Source: Streptomyces griseorubiginosus (GTDB lineage Bacteria > Actinomycetota > Actinomycetes > Streptomycetales > Streptomycetaceae). From it: a stretch of DNA of 64,000 nt. The position numbers and the translations under genes were made by a program. The stretch is taken from the NCBI RefSeq assembly GCF_001514195.1, contig NZ_KQ948737.1:390012-454011 (forward strand), read 5' to 3'. Under the pieces are notes generated by a model. That model was not told where the DNA came from. It was given only the letters and a program-made list of their open reading frames with translations, and did no database searches. Within the stretch, counting starts at the first letter, position 1; every line of letters starts with the position of its first letter. Below are positions 32,832-41,206 of this stretch, piece after piece.

Positions 32832-33599
32832 ATGAGGGATATCCGCCATCTGCCGGTGGCACCGACGACTGCCCGCCAACTGGCGCCAGGCACCGGCATC
32901 GACGCCCACCGGCACGACGACCACCAGATCGTCTACGCGGGCCGGGGCGTTGTCGCCGTCACCACGGGCGCGGGGTCATGGATGGCCCCGGCGACCCGGC
33001 CGATCTGGATCCCGGCCGGCATCGTGCACTCCCACCAAGCGCACGGCGAGCTCGAACTGCATCTGATCGGGCTTCCGGCGGACACCAACCTGCTCGACCT
33101 CGACGAGCCCACCGTGCTGAGGGTCAGCCCGCTGCTGCGGGAGCTGATCCTCGTCTCCACCCGCCAGCCGACAGATGACAGTCCGGAACAGCGACGCCTG
33201 CGTGCCGTCCTGTGCGACCAGCTGCGGACCTCGCCCCAGCAACCGCTGCACGTGCCTGCGCCGAGAGCGCCGCAGCTCAGAGCTCTCTGCGACATGCTCC
33301 ATGCCGACCCGGCCGACAACCGCACCCTGGCGGAGCTGGGCAGCGAGGTCGGCGCCAGCGACCGGACCCTGTCACGTCTGTTCAAGGCCGACCTCGGTAT
33401 GACGTTCCCGCAGTGGCGCACTCAACTGCGGCTCTCCCACGCCTTGGTGCTGCTCGCCGAGAACACTCCGGTGACCGTGGTGGCGCACCGGTGCGGCTGG
33501 TCCTCGGCGAGTGCGTTCATCGACGTCTTCCGCCGCGCCTTCGGCCACACGCCGGGACGTACGACGGACTTCGCACCGGCGGCGGATCGAACGCAGTAG
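32832..33599 (+). CDS. AraC-family regulator with cupin sensor
   Basis: The 255-residue protein has an N-terminal cupin (GIDAHRHDDHQIVYAGRGVV, GIVHSHQAHGELELHLIG) and a C-terminal AraC double HTH (RTLAELGSEVGASDRTLSRL, TVVAHRCGWSSASAFIDVFR). It lies divergent from the MFS exporter with only 54 bases between starts, so it probably governs that gene and itself. The inducer is unknown. ATG at 32832 was chosen because upstream starts would run into the exporter's promoter. Confidence 0.9.
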   Translation: MRDIRHLPVAPTTARQLAPGTGIDAHRHDDHQIVYAGRGVVAVTTGAGSWMAPATRPIWIPAGIVHSHQAHGELELHLIGLPADTNLLDLDEPTVLRVSPLLRELILVSTRQPTDDSPEQRRLRAVLCDQLRTSPQQPLHVPAPRAPQLRALCDMLHADPADNRTLAELGSEVGASDRTLSRLFKADLGMTFPQWRTQLRLSHALVLLAENTPVTVVAHRCGWSSASAFIDVFRRAFGHTPGRTTDFAPAADRTQ

Positions 33600-33883
33600 C
33601 CCACGCCGTCAAGGTCCGCCCGCGCAGCCGTCCGGACACAGAGCCGACGCACGAGGGGGTTTGAGTGAGTGTCAGGTCCATCATGCCTGGTCGTAGCCGC
33701 TTTCGGTAGGACGAAGCGCACGTCCGTCCGGCCTTGTTGCAGGTGGTGGCGTGACCGCAGACTCGTCGTCATCCACTCTCCGGTCAACGGGCCGGCATCC
33801 GCCATCGGGTGTCGGCGCGTTCGCCGTGCTGTCTCGCCGTGTGACATGCGCCGGCCGGGGAGGGGTGGGGATGAAGGGGATCG

Positions 33884-34192
33884 ATGGATCAGGACATGGT
33901 CGTGCTGGCGAGGGTCAGGCTGCTCAGTGCCAACCGTCGGGTCGTGCGGGGCGTCGAGGGGCTGTGGATCTACCGTCTGCTGACGCAGGTCGAGCCGGAG
34001 GTGTACGGATCGAAGCTGGCGTACGTCCTGGTGGAGGAGAGTGGTTCGCCGCTGGTGCGGGAGTTGCCTGAGCGGAGGCTGGCTCTGCTCGACGAGGCCG
34101 TGGAGGTGGCGCAGGCTCTCAGTCCGGCGAACCCGTACCGGGAGATGGTGCTGGCGAGGGCGCTGACCGCGAGGGCTCGGACGCTGCCGTAA
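33884..34192 (+). CDS. Small conserved hypothetical protein
   Basis: The 102-residue protein (DQDMVVLARVRLLSANRRVV) is predicted to be a small mixed alpha/beta protein ending in a helix-rich ERRLALLDEAVEVAQAL segment. There is no membrane segment or known motif, and I do not recognise it. AAGGGG precedes the ATG. A stem-loop terminator follows directly, supporting a stand-alone gene. The 284 bases before it hold nothing I can identify. Confidence 0.6.
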   Translation: MDQDMVVLARVRLLSANRRVVRGVEGLWIYRLLTQVEPEVYGSKLAYVLVEESGSPLVRELPERRLALLDEAVEVAQALSPANPYREMVLARALTARARTLP

Positions 34193-34198
34193 CTTCGA

Positions 34199-34228
34199 GT
34201 GGGGTCCCGGTCGAGGCCGGGGCCCCAC
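34199..34228 (+). terminator. Stem-loop terminator after the small hypothetical gene
   Basis: Twelve base pairs including one G-T pair (34199-34210 with 34217-34228) enclose the loop TCGAGG just after the stop codon. Confidence 0.65.
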
Positions 34229-34788
34229 GCCTTCGACGAGGCCTCGGGGGCGCATCGACAGTGAGCGACCGGGCTCGTGCGCGGGCGGGCGTCACCTTCA
34301 TGATCGTCGGCCCTTGGGTTGGTGCAAGCCCCTCCCCCGGCGGTCGGCGAAGAGCATGGCGGGCCGTGCGGCTGGTCGGCCTATGGTTTCGGCGCTGCCG
34401 GGATCTTGTCCAGCGGCGGCAGCAGTTGGGCGCCTGTTGCGGTTGCCGACATCAGCGAGACCGCGGGCGCGACATCCTGGCCGTCGGTGATGGTCGGGAC
34501 GGCGAGGGAGCGGAGCCCGCGGCTGACCGCGCGGCCGGAGAGGCTCCGCCGGGACGACGAAGCGATCCGGGTCACCTGCAAGACGCCGCCGTCGCTGCCC
34601 GATCCGCAGCCGCCCGCAGCGACGTCCCGAAGCTGCCGGACCATCCGTCCTACCACCAGATCATGGTGGTTTTCGCCGCTTCCGATGTGCCGCTCGGGGG
34701 GTGGCAGGTGTGCGGAGCGATGGACCTTAGATCGCGCCCAGCAAACATCAACGGCACCTTTCTGCTTCTCGACCGTTCCCGAACCCCG
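34229..34788. other. 560-bp region without a convincing gene
   Basis: This lies between the terminator and the GntR promoter. Frames are open on both strands for 80-150 codons but have mixed codon positions and no recognisable domain. A minus-strand frame ends at 34381 with a Thr/Ala/Pro-rich tail and might be a decayed small secreted protein. I cannot support a gene. Confidence 0.4.
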
Positions 34789-34818
34789 TTGACAACTGTC
34801 GCCACTCACCTCCATCAT
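34789..34818 (+). promoter_or_regulatory. Probable promoter of the gntR-ABC operon
   Basis: TTGACA (34789-34794) is a perfect -35 box. CATCAT (34813-34818), 18 bases later and inside the left arm of the large palindrome, is the best -10 match. Transcription would start near 34825, so the message would lack most of the left arm. Confidence 0.55.
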
Positions 34819-34863
34819 CATTCCACTAATCACATAGTGGAATGATGATGGAGGTGAGTGGCG
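34800..34863. promoter_or_regulatory. 29-bp perfect inverted repeat covering promoter, operator, ribosome-binding site and start of gntR
   Basis: Bases 34800-34828 are the exact reverse complement of 34835-34863, around the six-base loop ATCACA. The inner part (ATTCCACTA...TAGTGGAAT) looks like a YtrA-subfamily GntR operator. The outer part contains the GGAGG (34850-34854) and its mirror image. A repressor bound here would cover the -10 region through the start codon. Confidence 0.85.
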
Positions 34864-34866
34864 GCC

Positions 34867-35295
34867 GTGGAGTACCGCATCGACAGGCGGAGCGGGGTCC
34901 CCGCCTTCCAGCAGATCGTGCAGCAGACCAAACAGGCCCTGCGGCTGGGCGTACTGGTGCCGGGCGACCGGTTGCCCACCGCCAAGGACGTCGCTGAGAC
35001 CAGCGCGGTCAACCCGAACACCACCCTCAAGGCGTACCGCGAGCTGGAGCGCGAAGGCCTGGTCGAACCGCGACCGGGCCAGGGCACCTTCGTACGCCGA
35101 ACGCTGGGCCGGGTCGAGACGGGTACCGACTCGCCGCTGTACGAGGAGCTGGTGGCGTGGATGTCGAAGGCGGCCGAGGCCGGTCTGGAGCAGGAGGACG
35201 TGGCCGCGCTGGTCGCGTCGGCGCTGGAGAAGCAGTTCGCCACCGGGACCACAGCGGTCATGGGGGCCACGACAACGAGGAGCACAGGTGAGTGA
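34867..35295 (+). CDS. YtrA-subfamily GntR regulator
   Basis: The 142-residue protein has an N-terminal GntR winged helix (EYRIDRRSGVPAFQQIVQQT, RLPTAKDVAETSAVNPNTTL) and only a short C-terminal extension, the mark of the YtrA group that controls ABC transporters. GTG at 34867 gives the usual N-terminus; GTG at 34858 is also in frame and nearer the GGAGG. Its end overlaps the ABC ATPase start by eight bases, so the three genes form one operon. The palindrome covering its start suggests tight autorepression. Confidence 0.92.
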   Translation: MEYRIDRRSGVPAFQQIVQQTKQALRLGVLVPGDRLPTAKDVAETSAVNPNTTLKAYRELEREGLVEPRPGQGTFVRRTLGRVETGTDSPLYEELVAWMSKAAEAGLEQEDVAALVASALEKQFATGTTAVMGATTTRSTGE

Positions 35296-36232
35296 CTTCA
35301 ACTACGCGGGGGAGCCGGCGCTCGAGGCGCACGGACTGGGGATGCGCTACCGGCGCGGCTGGGCACTTCAGGACTGCACGTTCCGGCTTCCGGCGGGCAG
35401 GATCTGCGGGCTGGTCGGCCCCAACGGGGCGGGCAAGACCACGCTGCTGAACATCGCGGCCCATGTCCTGAAGCCGACGCAGGGCTCGCTCAGTCTGTTC
35501 GGCGAGGCTCCGGGCTCGGTGGAGTCCGGTCGGCGTACGGCCTTCCTCGCGCAGGAGAAGCCGTTGTTCCGCCGTTTCACCGTGGCGGAGACGCTGCGGC
35601 TGGGGCGGGAGCTGAACCCCGGCTGGGACCAGCGCGCCGCCGAGGACATCGTCCGCGCGGGCAATGTGCCCTTCGACGCGAAGATAGGCACTCTCTCGGG
35701 TGGCCAGCGCACTCGCGTCGCCGTCGCCCTCGCTTTCGGCAAGCGCCCCGACCTGCTGCTGCTCGACGAGCCGATGTCGGACCTGGACCCGGTCGTGCGC
35801 CACGAACTCATGGGAACCCTCCTTTCCGTGGCCGGCGAGCGCGGCACCACCGTGATGATGTCCACCCACGTCCTGGCCGAACTGGAGAACGTATGCGACT
35901 TCCTCATCGTCGTCTCCGGCGGTGGCGTGCGCCTGGCCGGTGACGTGGACGAGCTGATGTCCGTGCACACCGTGGTCACCGGGGCCAGGGAGGGCGAGGA
36001 CCTGCCCGCCGGCCTCGGCTATCACACCCTCGTGGAGACCCGGACCAGCGGACGGCAGTTCACCGCGCTCATCCGGCCGGAGGGCCCGGTCACCGGCCCC
36101 TGGGGGGTGACCGTCCCGAGCATGGAGGAACTCCTGCTCGCTTATCTCCGCTCCCCCGACGCACCACCGCTGATCACCCCCACCGCCCACGTCCAGGGCC
36201 AGGCGTTCGGCACCCGGACGGTGGCGGCATGA
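35288..36232 (+). CDS. ABC transporter ATP-binding protein (YtrB/CcmA-like)
   Basis: The 314-residue protein has Walker A GPNGAGKTT, signature LSGGQ, Walker B LLLLDEP and switch His in STHVLAE. A C-terminal extension of about 90 residues (VETRTSGRQFTALIRPEG) is typical of YtrB-like ATPases. It powers the membrane partner encoded next, whose start overlaps its stop by four bases. GTG at 35288 is translationally coupled to gntR. Homologous systems respond to cell-wall-active compounds; the substrate here is unknown. Confidence 0.93.
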   Translation: MSDFNYAGEPALEAHGLGMRYRRGWALQDCTFRLPAGRICGLVGPNGAGKTTLLNIAAHVLKPTQGSLSLFGEAPGSVESGRRTAFLAQEKPLFRRFTVAETLRLGRELNPGWDQRAAEDIVRAGNVPFDAKIGTLSGGQRTRVAVALAFGKRPDLLLLDEPMSDLDPVVRHELMGTLLSVAGERGTTVMMSTHVLAELENVCDFLIVVSGGGVRLAGDVDELMSVHTVVTGAREGEDLPAGLGYHTLVETRTSGRQFTALIRPEGPVTGPWGVTVPSMEELLLAYLRSPDAPPLITPTAHVQGQAFGTRTVAA

Positions 36233-37326
36233 GCACCTTCACCAGCCCCTCGGCCAACGGCAAGAACGGGACGACGAACCGCACGATGAACGGAACGAAG
36301 AACGGAACGAAGAACCGGGCCAGGCACGGGTCCGGGAACACGCGCACCACGGAGGCCGCCCGGCGTCCCCGCCTCAGCGGTATGACCTGGCTGGTCTGGC
36401 GTCAGCACCGGGCCGCGTTCTGGACCATCCTGGCCGCCACCGTGCTCTGCGTGGCCTGGATGGTCTACCAGCGTGGCCAGTTGATGGACTTCCTCGACTC
36501 CTACGGCTTCCCCGCCAAGAACCTCGACGACGCGGGCAAGCGGTTCGACCCCTACATCGGTGCGTTCTCCTCCGTCACCACCGGTCTCACGGCGATACCC
36601 GTCATACTCGGTGTCCTCCTCGGCGCCCCGCTCCTCGCGGGCGATTTGGAGAACGGAACGGCCAAGCTGATCGCCGCCCAGTCCGTGAGCCGCAACCGCT
36701 GGCTCGCCACGAAGCTGGCGCTGACCGGGCTGGTGGTCGTGGTGAGCACGGTCACGCTGTCGGCTGTGTTCGCGTGGTGGTGGAACCCCATCAAGCTCGA
36801 TTACGTGGACATCGACTGGAGTTCCAGGGAGTTCTTCAACACCACGGGCCCGGTGCCCGTCGCCCTCTCCCTCCTCTGCGTGTTCGGCGGGGTGCTGATC
36901 GGTGTGATCCTGCGCCGCACGCTGGTGGCCATGGTCGTGACCCTCGGATTCGCCGTCGCTGTCCAGACCGTCTGGGGTTACTTCAAGCTGTCGCTCGGCG
37001 ACATCGTCACAGCCACCACCAAGCCCGTCAGTCCCGGCACTCCGATCACCTTCCCCTCGTCGGTGCCCCGTACCGCGCACGTGCTCGACACCTCGTACGT
37101 CAGCGGCAGCGGGAAACACTTCGACTTGACCACGTGCACGGACACGCTGTCGGAGGCGGCGACCACGTCCTGCATGAAGAAGGCGGACATCGTCGGCGCG
37201 TCGATCGACTACATCCCCATCTCGCAGATGAGCAGCATGCAGTGGTTGGGAGCATCGATCCTGTTCGCCCTGACGGCCGGCATCGTGGCGTTCCTCTTCA
37301 TCTGGGGTCGCAAGCGGCTCGTCTGA
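36229..37326 (+). CDS. ABC transporter membrane protein
   Basis: The 365-residue protein begins with an Asn/Thr/Lys-rich stretch made of NGTKNGTKN repeats. Membrane segments start at TWLVWRQHRAAFWTILAAT, and ILGVLLGAPLLAGDLENGTA marks the ABC-2-like fold. A large extracellular loop (about residues 255-330) with two cysteines (TTCTDTL, TSCMKKAD) may be disulfide-linked and precedes the last segment. It is the permease of the GntR-controlled operon. The substrate is unknown. Confidence 0.9.
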   Translation: MSTFTSPSANGKNGTTNRTMNGTKNGTKNRARHGSGNTRTTEAARRPRLSGMTWLVWRQHRAAFWTILAATVLCVAWMVYQRGQLMDFLDSYGFPAKNLDDAGKRFDPYIGAFSSVTTGLTAIPVILGVLLGAPLLAGDLENGTAKLIAAQSVSRNRWLATKLALTGLVVVVSTVTLSAVFAWWWNPIKLDYVDIDWSSREFFNTTGPVPVALSLLCVFGGVLIGVILRRTLVAMVVTLGFAVAVQTVWGYFKLSLGDIVTATTKPVSPGTPITFPSSVPRTAHVLDTSYVSGSGKHFDLTTCTDTLSEAATTSCMKKADIVGASIDYIPISQMSSMQWLGASILFALTAGIVAFLFIWGRKRLV

Positions 37327-37336
37327 GGAACCGACC

Positions 37337-37534
37337 GTGCCCGTGGGTACGCTCGCTCTCCAGCGACGCCCGCCCACGCTCGGCGTGAACGACCTCGACG
37401 AGATTCTGGCCCGACTCGCCGCACACGGGATTGACTACGAACCGGTCGAGACCTACCGCAGCGGCGTGCGCCACGGCGTCGTACTGGACCCCGACGGGAA
37501 CAGCCTGTCCCTTGCCGAGGCGCCCACCCGGTGA
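37337..37534 (+). pseudogene. C-terminal fragment of a VOC/glyoxalase-family protein
   Basis: The 65-residue frame contains only the second half of a VOC module: GVNDLDEILARLAAHGIDYE and then HGVVLDPDGNSLSLAE, with the metal-ligand Glu at the end. The first beta-alpha-beta unit and its ligands are absent. It starts eleven bases after the ABC permease stop. It is probably a remnant; a short expressed protein is possible. Confidence 0.6.
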
Positions 37535-37559
37535 GTTCCCACCGGCCCGCCGTGGCCTC

Positions 37560-38273
37560 TTATGCCGGATCGGCACCCGCAGCGGGCGATGTCACGAGTG
37601 TCAGTACTTCGGTCAGCGCGGACACGGACGGTCCGGACCAGTCGTCGTCGCGCGCATGGGCGTCGTTGTCGGCCCAGTCGCTGGTCCGGAGCATGAACGC
37701 CCGCATACCGCAGCGGGACGCACCGGCGAGTTCGTCTCCTCCTCCGTCGCCGATGTAGAGGCACTCCTCCGGGGCGGCATCGAGATGGTGTGCGATCAGA
37801 CGGAAGAGTTCCGGGTCGGGTTTGCGCCTGCCCTCCTCGCAGGACAGCACGCGCGCGTCGACAAGATCGGCCACCGGCAACTGCGGCCAGGTCTGCGCCA
37901 GTTCGACGGTGCAGTCGCTCAGCACACCCACGCGCAGTCCGCGGGCACGCAGGGCGCGCAGCGTAGGAACGGCGTCGTCGCGCAGCACGAAGAGTTCGCG
38001 TTGCGCCGTCAGCCGTGCGGCGCACGCGGCGGCAAGTGCTTCGTCGGTCGGCTCGACACCGCAGCGCCGTGCCAGCGTCCGGAAGGTCGCCGTCAGGTCG
38101 CCCAGGGACCCGGTGGCTCGTTCGGGGAACGAGGCGTCCAGGGCCGTACGCCAGGTTCGGACGGGCAGGCCGATAGGTGCCGCGCTCCGGGCCGCGTGTT
38201 CGTCCCAGACGTGGGCCGGAGTGCTGGGGGTGAGCGTTCCGAAGAAGTCGAAGACGACGGCGTTGACGGACAT
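37560..38273 (-). CDS. HAD-superfamily hydrolase
   Basis: The 237-residue protein has HAD motif I VFDFFGTLTPS, motif II VGVLSDCTVE, motif III Lys in EGRRKPDPELF and motif IV YIGDGGGDELAGA. Motif I has FDFFGT rather than the usual DxDGT; FDFFGT is common in this subfamily and keeps both key positions (D then F/x-G). It is a cytoplasmic phosphatase or dehalogenase-like enzyme of unknown substrate and appears to be a single gene. Confidence 0.92.
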   Translation of the reverse strand: MSVNAVVFDFFGTLTPSTPAHVWDEHAARSAAPIGLPVRTWRTALDASFPERATGSLGDLTATFRTLARRCGVEPTDEALAAACAARLTAQRELFVLRDDAVPTLRALRARGLRVGVLSDCTVELAQTWPQLPVADLVDARVLSCEEGRRKPDPELFRLIAHHLDAAPEECLYIGDGGGDELAGASRCGMRAFMLRTSDWADNDAHARDDDWSGPSVSALTEVLTLVTSPAAGADPA

Positions 38274-38444
38274 GAAGGGACCCTAACGCCCCGGACGTGG
38301 CCCCCTCAGATCACCCTCCTCATGTCTGCGGGGGTAGGGCTTTCCCGAGGACTCAGACACCTGTCAGCACGATGGCTCCTGAAGGGGCGTGTTGCGAGGA
38401 TCGATGTGTCCGTACCCCCTGTGACACACCTCAGAGGAAGTCTC

Positions 38445-39719
38445 ATGCGCAGCACTCGTATCGTTGCCGCTTCTCTGGTCGGGGTCGTCGTCTGCGGTCT
38501 GGCCGTCCCGAGCGCGGTCGCGGCCTCAGCCAGGGCCACCACCTCGCATACCGCCCAGGCGCTCTCTGCACGCTCCAGCCCTGCGAAGGGTGTGAGGCTC
38601 ACGCTTCCCGCGCCGAGCGGCCGTTACGCCACCGGCGAGTCGTCCTTCCGGCTGGTCGACGACGAGCGCACGGACCCGTGGGTGCCCGGTCAGCCGTACC
38701 GCGAGCTGATGATCAGTGTCTTCTACCCGTCGGTGCACACCGGCGGCCGGCCCGTCACGCACCAGTTTCCGCCGGCGGTGGCCACGGCGTTCGGTACGGC
38801 CGTCGAGCAGAGCGCCGAACTGCCCGCCGGCCTGGTGAACTGGGCCGCGACCACCACACACTCCGTGAGGGACGCCGTGCCGGCCCCCGGCCGCTTCCCC
38901 GTCGTCCTCTACTCCCCCGGCGCCGGGGATCCGCGGGACTGGAACGTGTCACTGGCCGAGGACCTGGCGTCACGCGGCTTCGTCGTGATCACCGTCGACC
39001 ACACCGGGGAGACACCGGCGGTGCAGTTCCCGGACGGCCATGTGGTCGGGAACGAGCCGCTCATGACGGCCTGGGCCGCGGCCATCGAGAACGGCACCAC
39101 ACCAGCCCTCCTCACGAAGGTGATGGCAGCGCGAACAGCCGACACGAAACTCGTACTGGACCGGCTGAAAAGCCTGCCGAACCGGCTGACCCGCATCATG
39201 GACGCGCACCGGATCGGCATGTTCGGGCAGTCCGGTGGCGGCTTCACTGCCGCGCAGGCGATGTACGGCGATCCGCGGATCAGGGCCGGAGTCAACATGG
39301 ACGGCACCCTGGAGTACACCAGCGAACCCGACGGCACCCACCTGAGCGAGGTCGCTCTGCACGGGCTGGACCGGCCGTTCCTGCTGATGGGCAACAGCTC
39401 CGCGGCCGACGGGAGCGACGTGCACCAAGAACCGTCCTGGGCGTCGTTCTGGCGGAACCAGCGCGGATGGAAGGCCGACGTCACCCTGAACGACTCCGTG
39501 CACGCGTCCTTCACGGACGCAAAGGCACTCCTGCCGCAGCTGGCGGGCCGGGTACCGGTCGAAACGCTCGACGCGGCGGTCGGCAAGGTCGACCCGCGCC
39601 TGGCGGTGGCGGCGAATCGGGCACTGGTGACCTCGTTCTTCAACCGGTTCCTGAAGGGCCGCGACGACCATCTCCTGGACGGCGGTGCGTCGCCGTACCC
39701 GATCACCTTCGTTCGCTAG
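38445..39719 (+). CDS. Secreted alpha/beta hydrolase (PAF-acetylhydrolase-like)
   Basis: The 424-residue protein has a Sec signal peptide (RIVAASLVGVVVCGLAVPSA). The hydrolase domain has the GxSxG elbow IGMFGQSGGGFTAAQAM and probable catalytic His in NDSVHASFTD. PVVLYSPGAGDPRDWNVSLA contains the oxyanion region. These features match plasma PAF-acetylhydrolase/carboxylic-ester hydrolases, so it probably cleaves short acyl esters outside the cell. GAGGAAG lies upstream of the ATG. It is monocistronic. Confidence 0.88.
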   Translation: MRSTRIVAASLVGVVVCGLAVPSAVAASARATTSHTAQALSARSSPAKGVRLTLPAPSGRYATGESSFRLVDDERTDPWVPGQPYRELMISVFYPSVHTGGRPVTHQFPPAVATAFGTAVEQSAELPAGLVNWAATTTHSVRDAVPAPGRFPVVLYSPGAGDPRDWNVSLAEDLASRGFVVITVDHTGETPAVQFPDGHVVGNEPLMTAWAAAIENGTTPALLTKVMAARTADTKLVLDRLKSLPNRLTRIMDAHRIGMFGQSGGGFTAAQAMYGDPRIRAGVNMDGTLEYTSEPDGTHLSEVALHGLDRPFLLMGNSSAADGSDVHQEPSWASFWRNQRGWKADVTLNDSVHASFTDAKALLPQLAGRVPVETLDAAVGKVDPRLAVAANRALVTSFFNRFLKGRDDHLLDGGASPYPITFVR

Positions 39720-39769
39720 ACGGCCGTTTCGGCGTCAGGCACCATGCGTCATGCGCCATGAGTCGGGGG

Positions 39770-40195
39770 TCATGAGTCATGGGCGACTTCGGGGTGTGTG
39801 AAGCGCACTGGCTTGCCCAGCGACCGGGCGTAGGCGATTTCGGCTCGCGTGCTGTCTCCGATGTAGTCACCGACTATGAGCACCTCATCGGCGAGCCGGA
39901 TCTTCGCTCGGTGCAGCTCGCCAAGGCGAGCCTTCAGCACCTGGACCTGGGTCTGGGTCTGGGCGTCGGCCTCGACCTCGGCATCCGCAGGGTCGGTGCT
40001 GAGTCCGTGCGGGGACTTCATGTCGAAGCCCGGCTTGACCACGATCCTTCCCGCCACGGTCTCCCGCAGATCCGCCTGGGCCATCTCGGCCATGAAGCGG
40101 GTGGAGCCGCAGATCACGACGATGTGCGGGATGCTCAGGTGCTGCTTCGCCTCCGCGAGTTTCTGCTCCGGGGTGAGCGTCTGCGGGTACGACAC
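39770..40195 (-). CDS. Nucleoside 2-deoxyribosyltransferase-like hypothetical protein
   Basis: The 141-residue protein contains HIVVICGSTRFMAEMAQADL, RIVVKPGFD and LADEVLIVGDYIGDSTRAEI, the layout of the nucleoside 2-deoxyribosyltransferase-like (NDT/TIR-related) Rossmann family. GDSTRAEI supplies the likely catalytic Glu. The middle carries a QTQTQ run. It may handle nucleotides or simply be a fold relative. GTG at 40195 follows AGGAGG. It is divergent from the ZIP transporter with a 56-bp spacer. Confidence 0.75.
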   Translation of the reverse strand: MSYPQTLTPEQKLAEAKQHLSIPHIVVICGSTRFMAEMAQADLRETVAGRIVVKPGFDMKSPHGLSTDPADAEVEADAQTQTQVQVLKARLGELHRAKIRLADEVLIVGDYIGDSTRAEIAYARSLGKPVRFTHPEVAHDS

Positions 40196-40251
40196 CGGTC
40201 CTCCTGGTGGTGTGGTGCAAGCACCGCATGCTCCGGGGTACCGGTAGCGGC

Positions 40252-41013
40252 ATGACTGAGGCGGTACAAGCGGGACTGTGGGGATTGCTGGCGGGTTCGG
40301 CGCTGCTCGTGGGCGCGGCGATCGGGTACGGGTTGCGCGTGCCGCAGAAGGTGATCGCCACGGTGATGGCCTTCGGGGCCGGGGTGCTGCTGTCGGCGGT
40401 CTCCTTCGAACTGGTCGGTGAGGCCTACGACGAGGCGGGGATAGTACCGGCGGCGATCGGCACGCTTCTGGGCGCGCTCGCCTACACGGCCGGCAACGTG
40501 TGGCTGGCCGGCCGGGGTGCCCGGCACCGCAAGCGTTCCGGTGCCCAACCCGCCCATTCCCAGCCCTCGGAAGCCGAACAGGGCGGGTCCGGTACGGCTC
40601 TGGCGCTGGGCGCACTGCTGGACGGCGTCCCGGAGTCGGCCGTCATCGGAGTCAGTCTGCTCGACGGCGGCACGGTCAGCCTGGTGACCGTGGCGGCGGT
40701 GTTTCTCAGCAACGTCCCCGAGGGCCTGTCGAGTTCGGCGGGCATGAAGAAGGCCGGGCGTGGCAAGGCGTACGTCTTCGGTGTGTGGACGGCGATCACA
40801 GCAGCGAGCACTGTCTCTGCTGTCCTTGGTTACACCGTCGTCGGAGCGTTCTCCCCCGCCGTGGTGGCAGCGGTCACCGCGGTGGCCGCGGGCGCGATCC
40901 TCGCCATGATTGCCGACACGATGATTCCCGAGGCGTTCGAGGATGCCCACCTGGCGATCGGCCTGATCACGGTGTGCGGTTTCCTGCTTTCCTTCGCTCT
41001 CTCCCACGCCTGA
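40252..41013 (+). CDS. ZIP-family metal transporter
   Basis: The 253-residue protein has about seven to eight membrane segments. The ZIP core is visible as ALGALLDGVPESAVIGVSL (segment 4) and FLSNVPEGLSSSAGMKKAG (segment 5), where D/E/N residues replace the usual histidines in part. A charged His-containing loop lies between segments 3 and 4 (GARHRKRSGAQPAHSQ). Likely substrates are zinc or other divalent cations. ATG at 40252 was chosen as the start of the conserved part. Confidence 0.9.
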   Translation: MTEAVQAGLWGLLAGSALLVGAAIGYGLRVPQKVIATVMAFGAGVLLSAVSFELVGEAYDEAGIVPAAIGTLLGALAYTAGNVWLAGRGARHRKRSGAQPAHSQPSEAEQGGSGTALALGALLDGVPESAVIGVSLLDGGTVSLVTVAAVFLSNVPEGLSSSAGMKKAGRGKAYVFGVWTAITAASTVSAVLGYTVVGAFSPAVVAAVTAVAAGAILAMIADTMIPEAFEDAHLAIGLITVCGFLLSFALSHA

Positions 41014-41072
41014 CAACCCCCGTCTCGGAAGCGCGCTCATGGATGCCCTCTTGCGAGTGCGACACATTCCCC

Positions 41073-41100
41073 TTCGCATTGCCCTGCACGTCCGTAGTAT
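41073..41100 (+). promoter_or_regulatory. Possible promoter of the coiled-coil gene
   Basis: TTCGCA (41073-41078) and TAGTAT (41095-41100) are spaced by 16 bases, a moderate sigma70 match about 100 bases upstream of the start at 41207. Confidence 0.35.
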
Positions 41101-41206
41101 CACTTGTGCAGTGGCGCACGTTCGCGGCAGTCGGATGAGGGCGCGCCTGATTCCTGTCGCGAGATGCAGTCTTGAACCTACGAACCTGTGAAGGAGCATG
41201 ACCATC

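Noticed and set aside
30490..32862. 790-codon minus-strand frame
   Set aside because: Only the part from 31209 down to 30490 has protein-like sequence (TRIC-type). Upstream it is a shifted frame of the MFS gene.
39770..40195. TIR-type NADase defence gene
   Set aside because: The fold family is distantly related, but no second defence component or NADase-specific motif is present.
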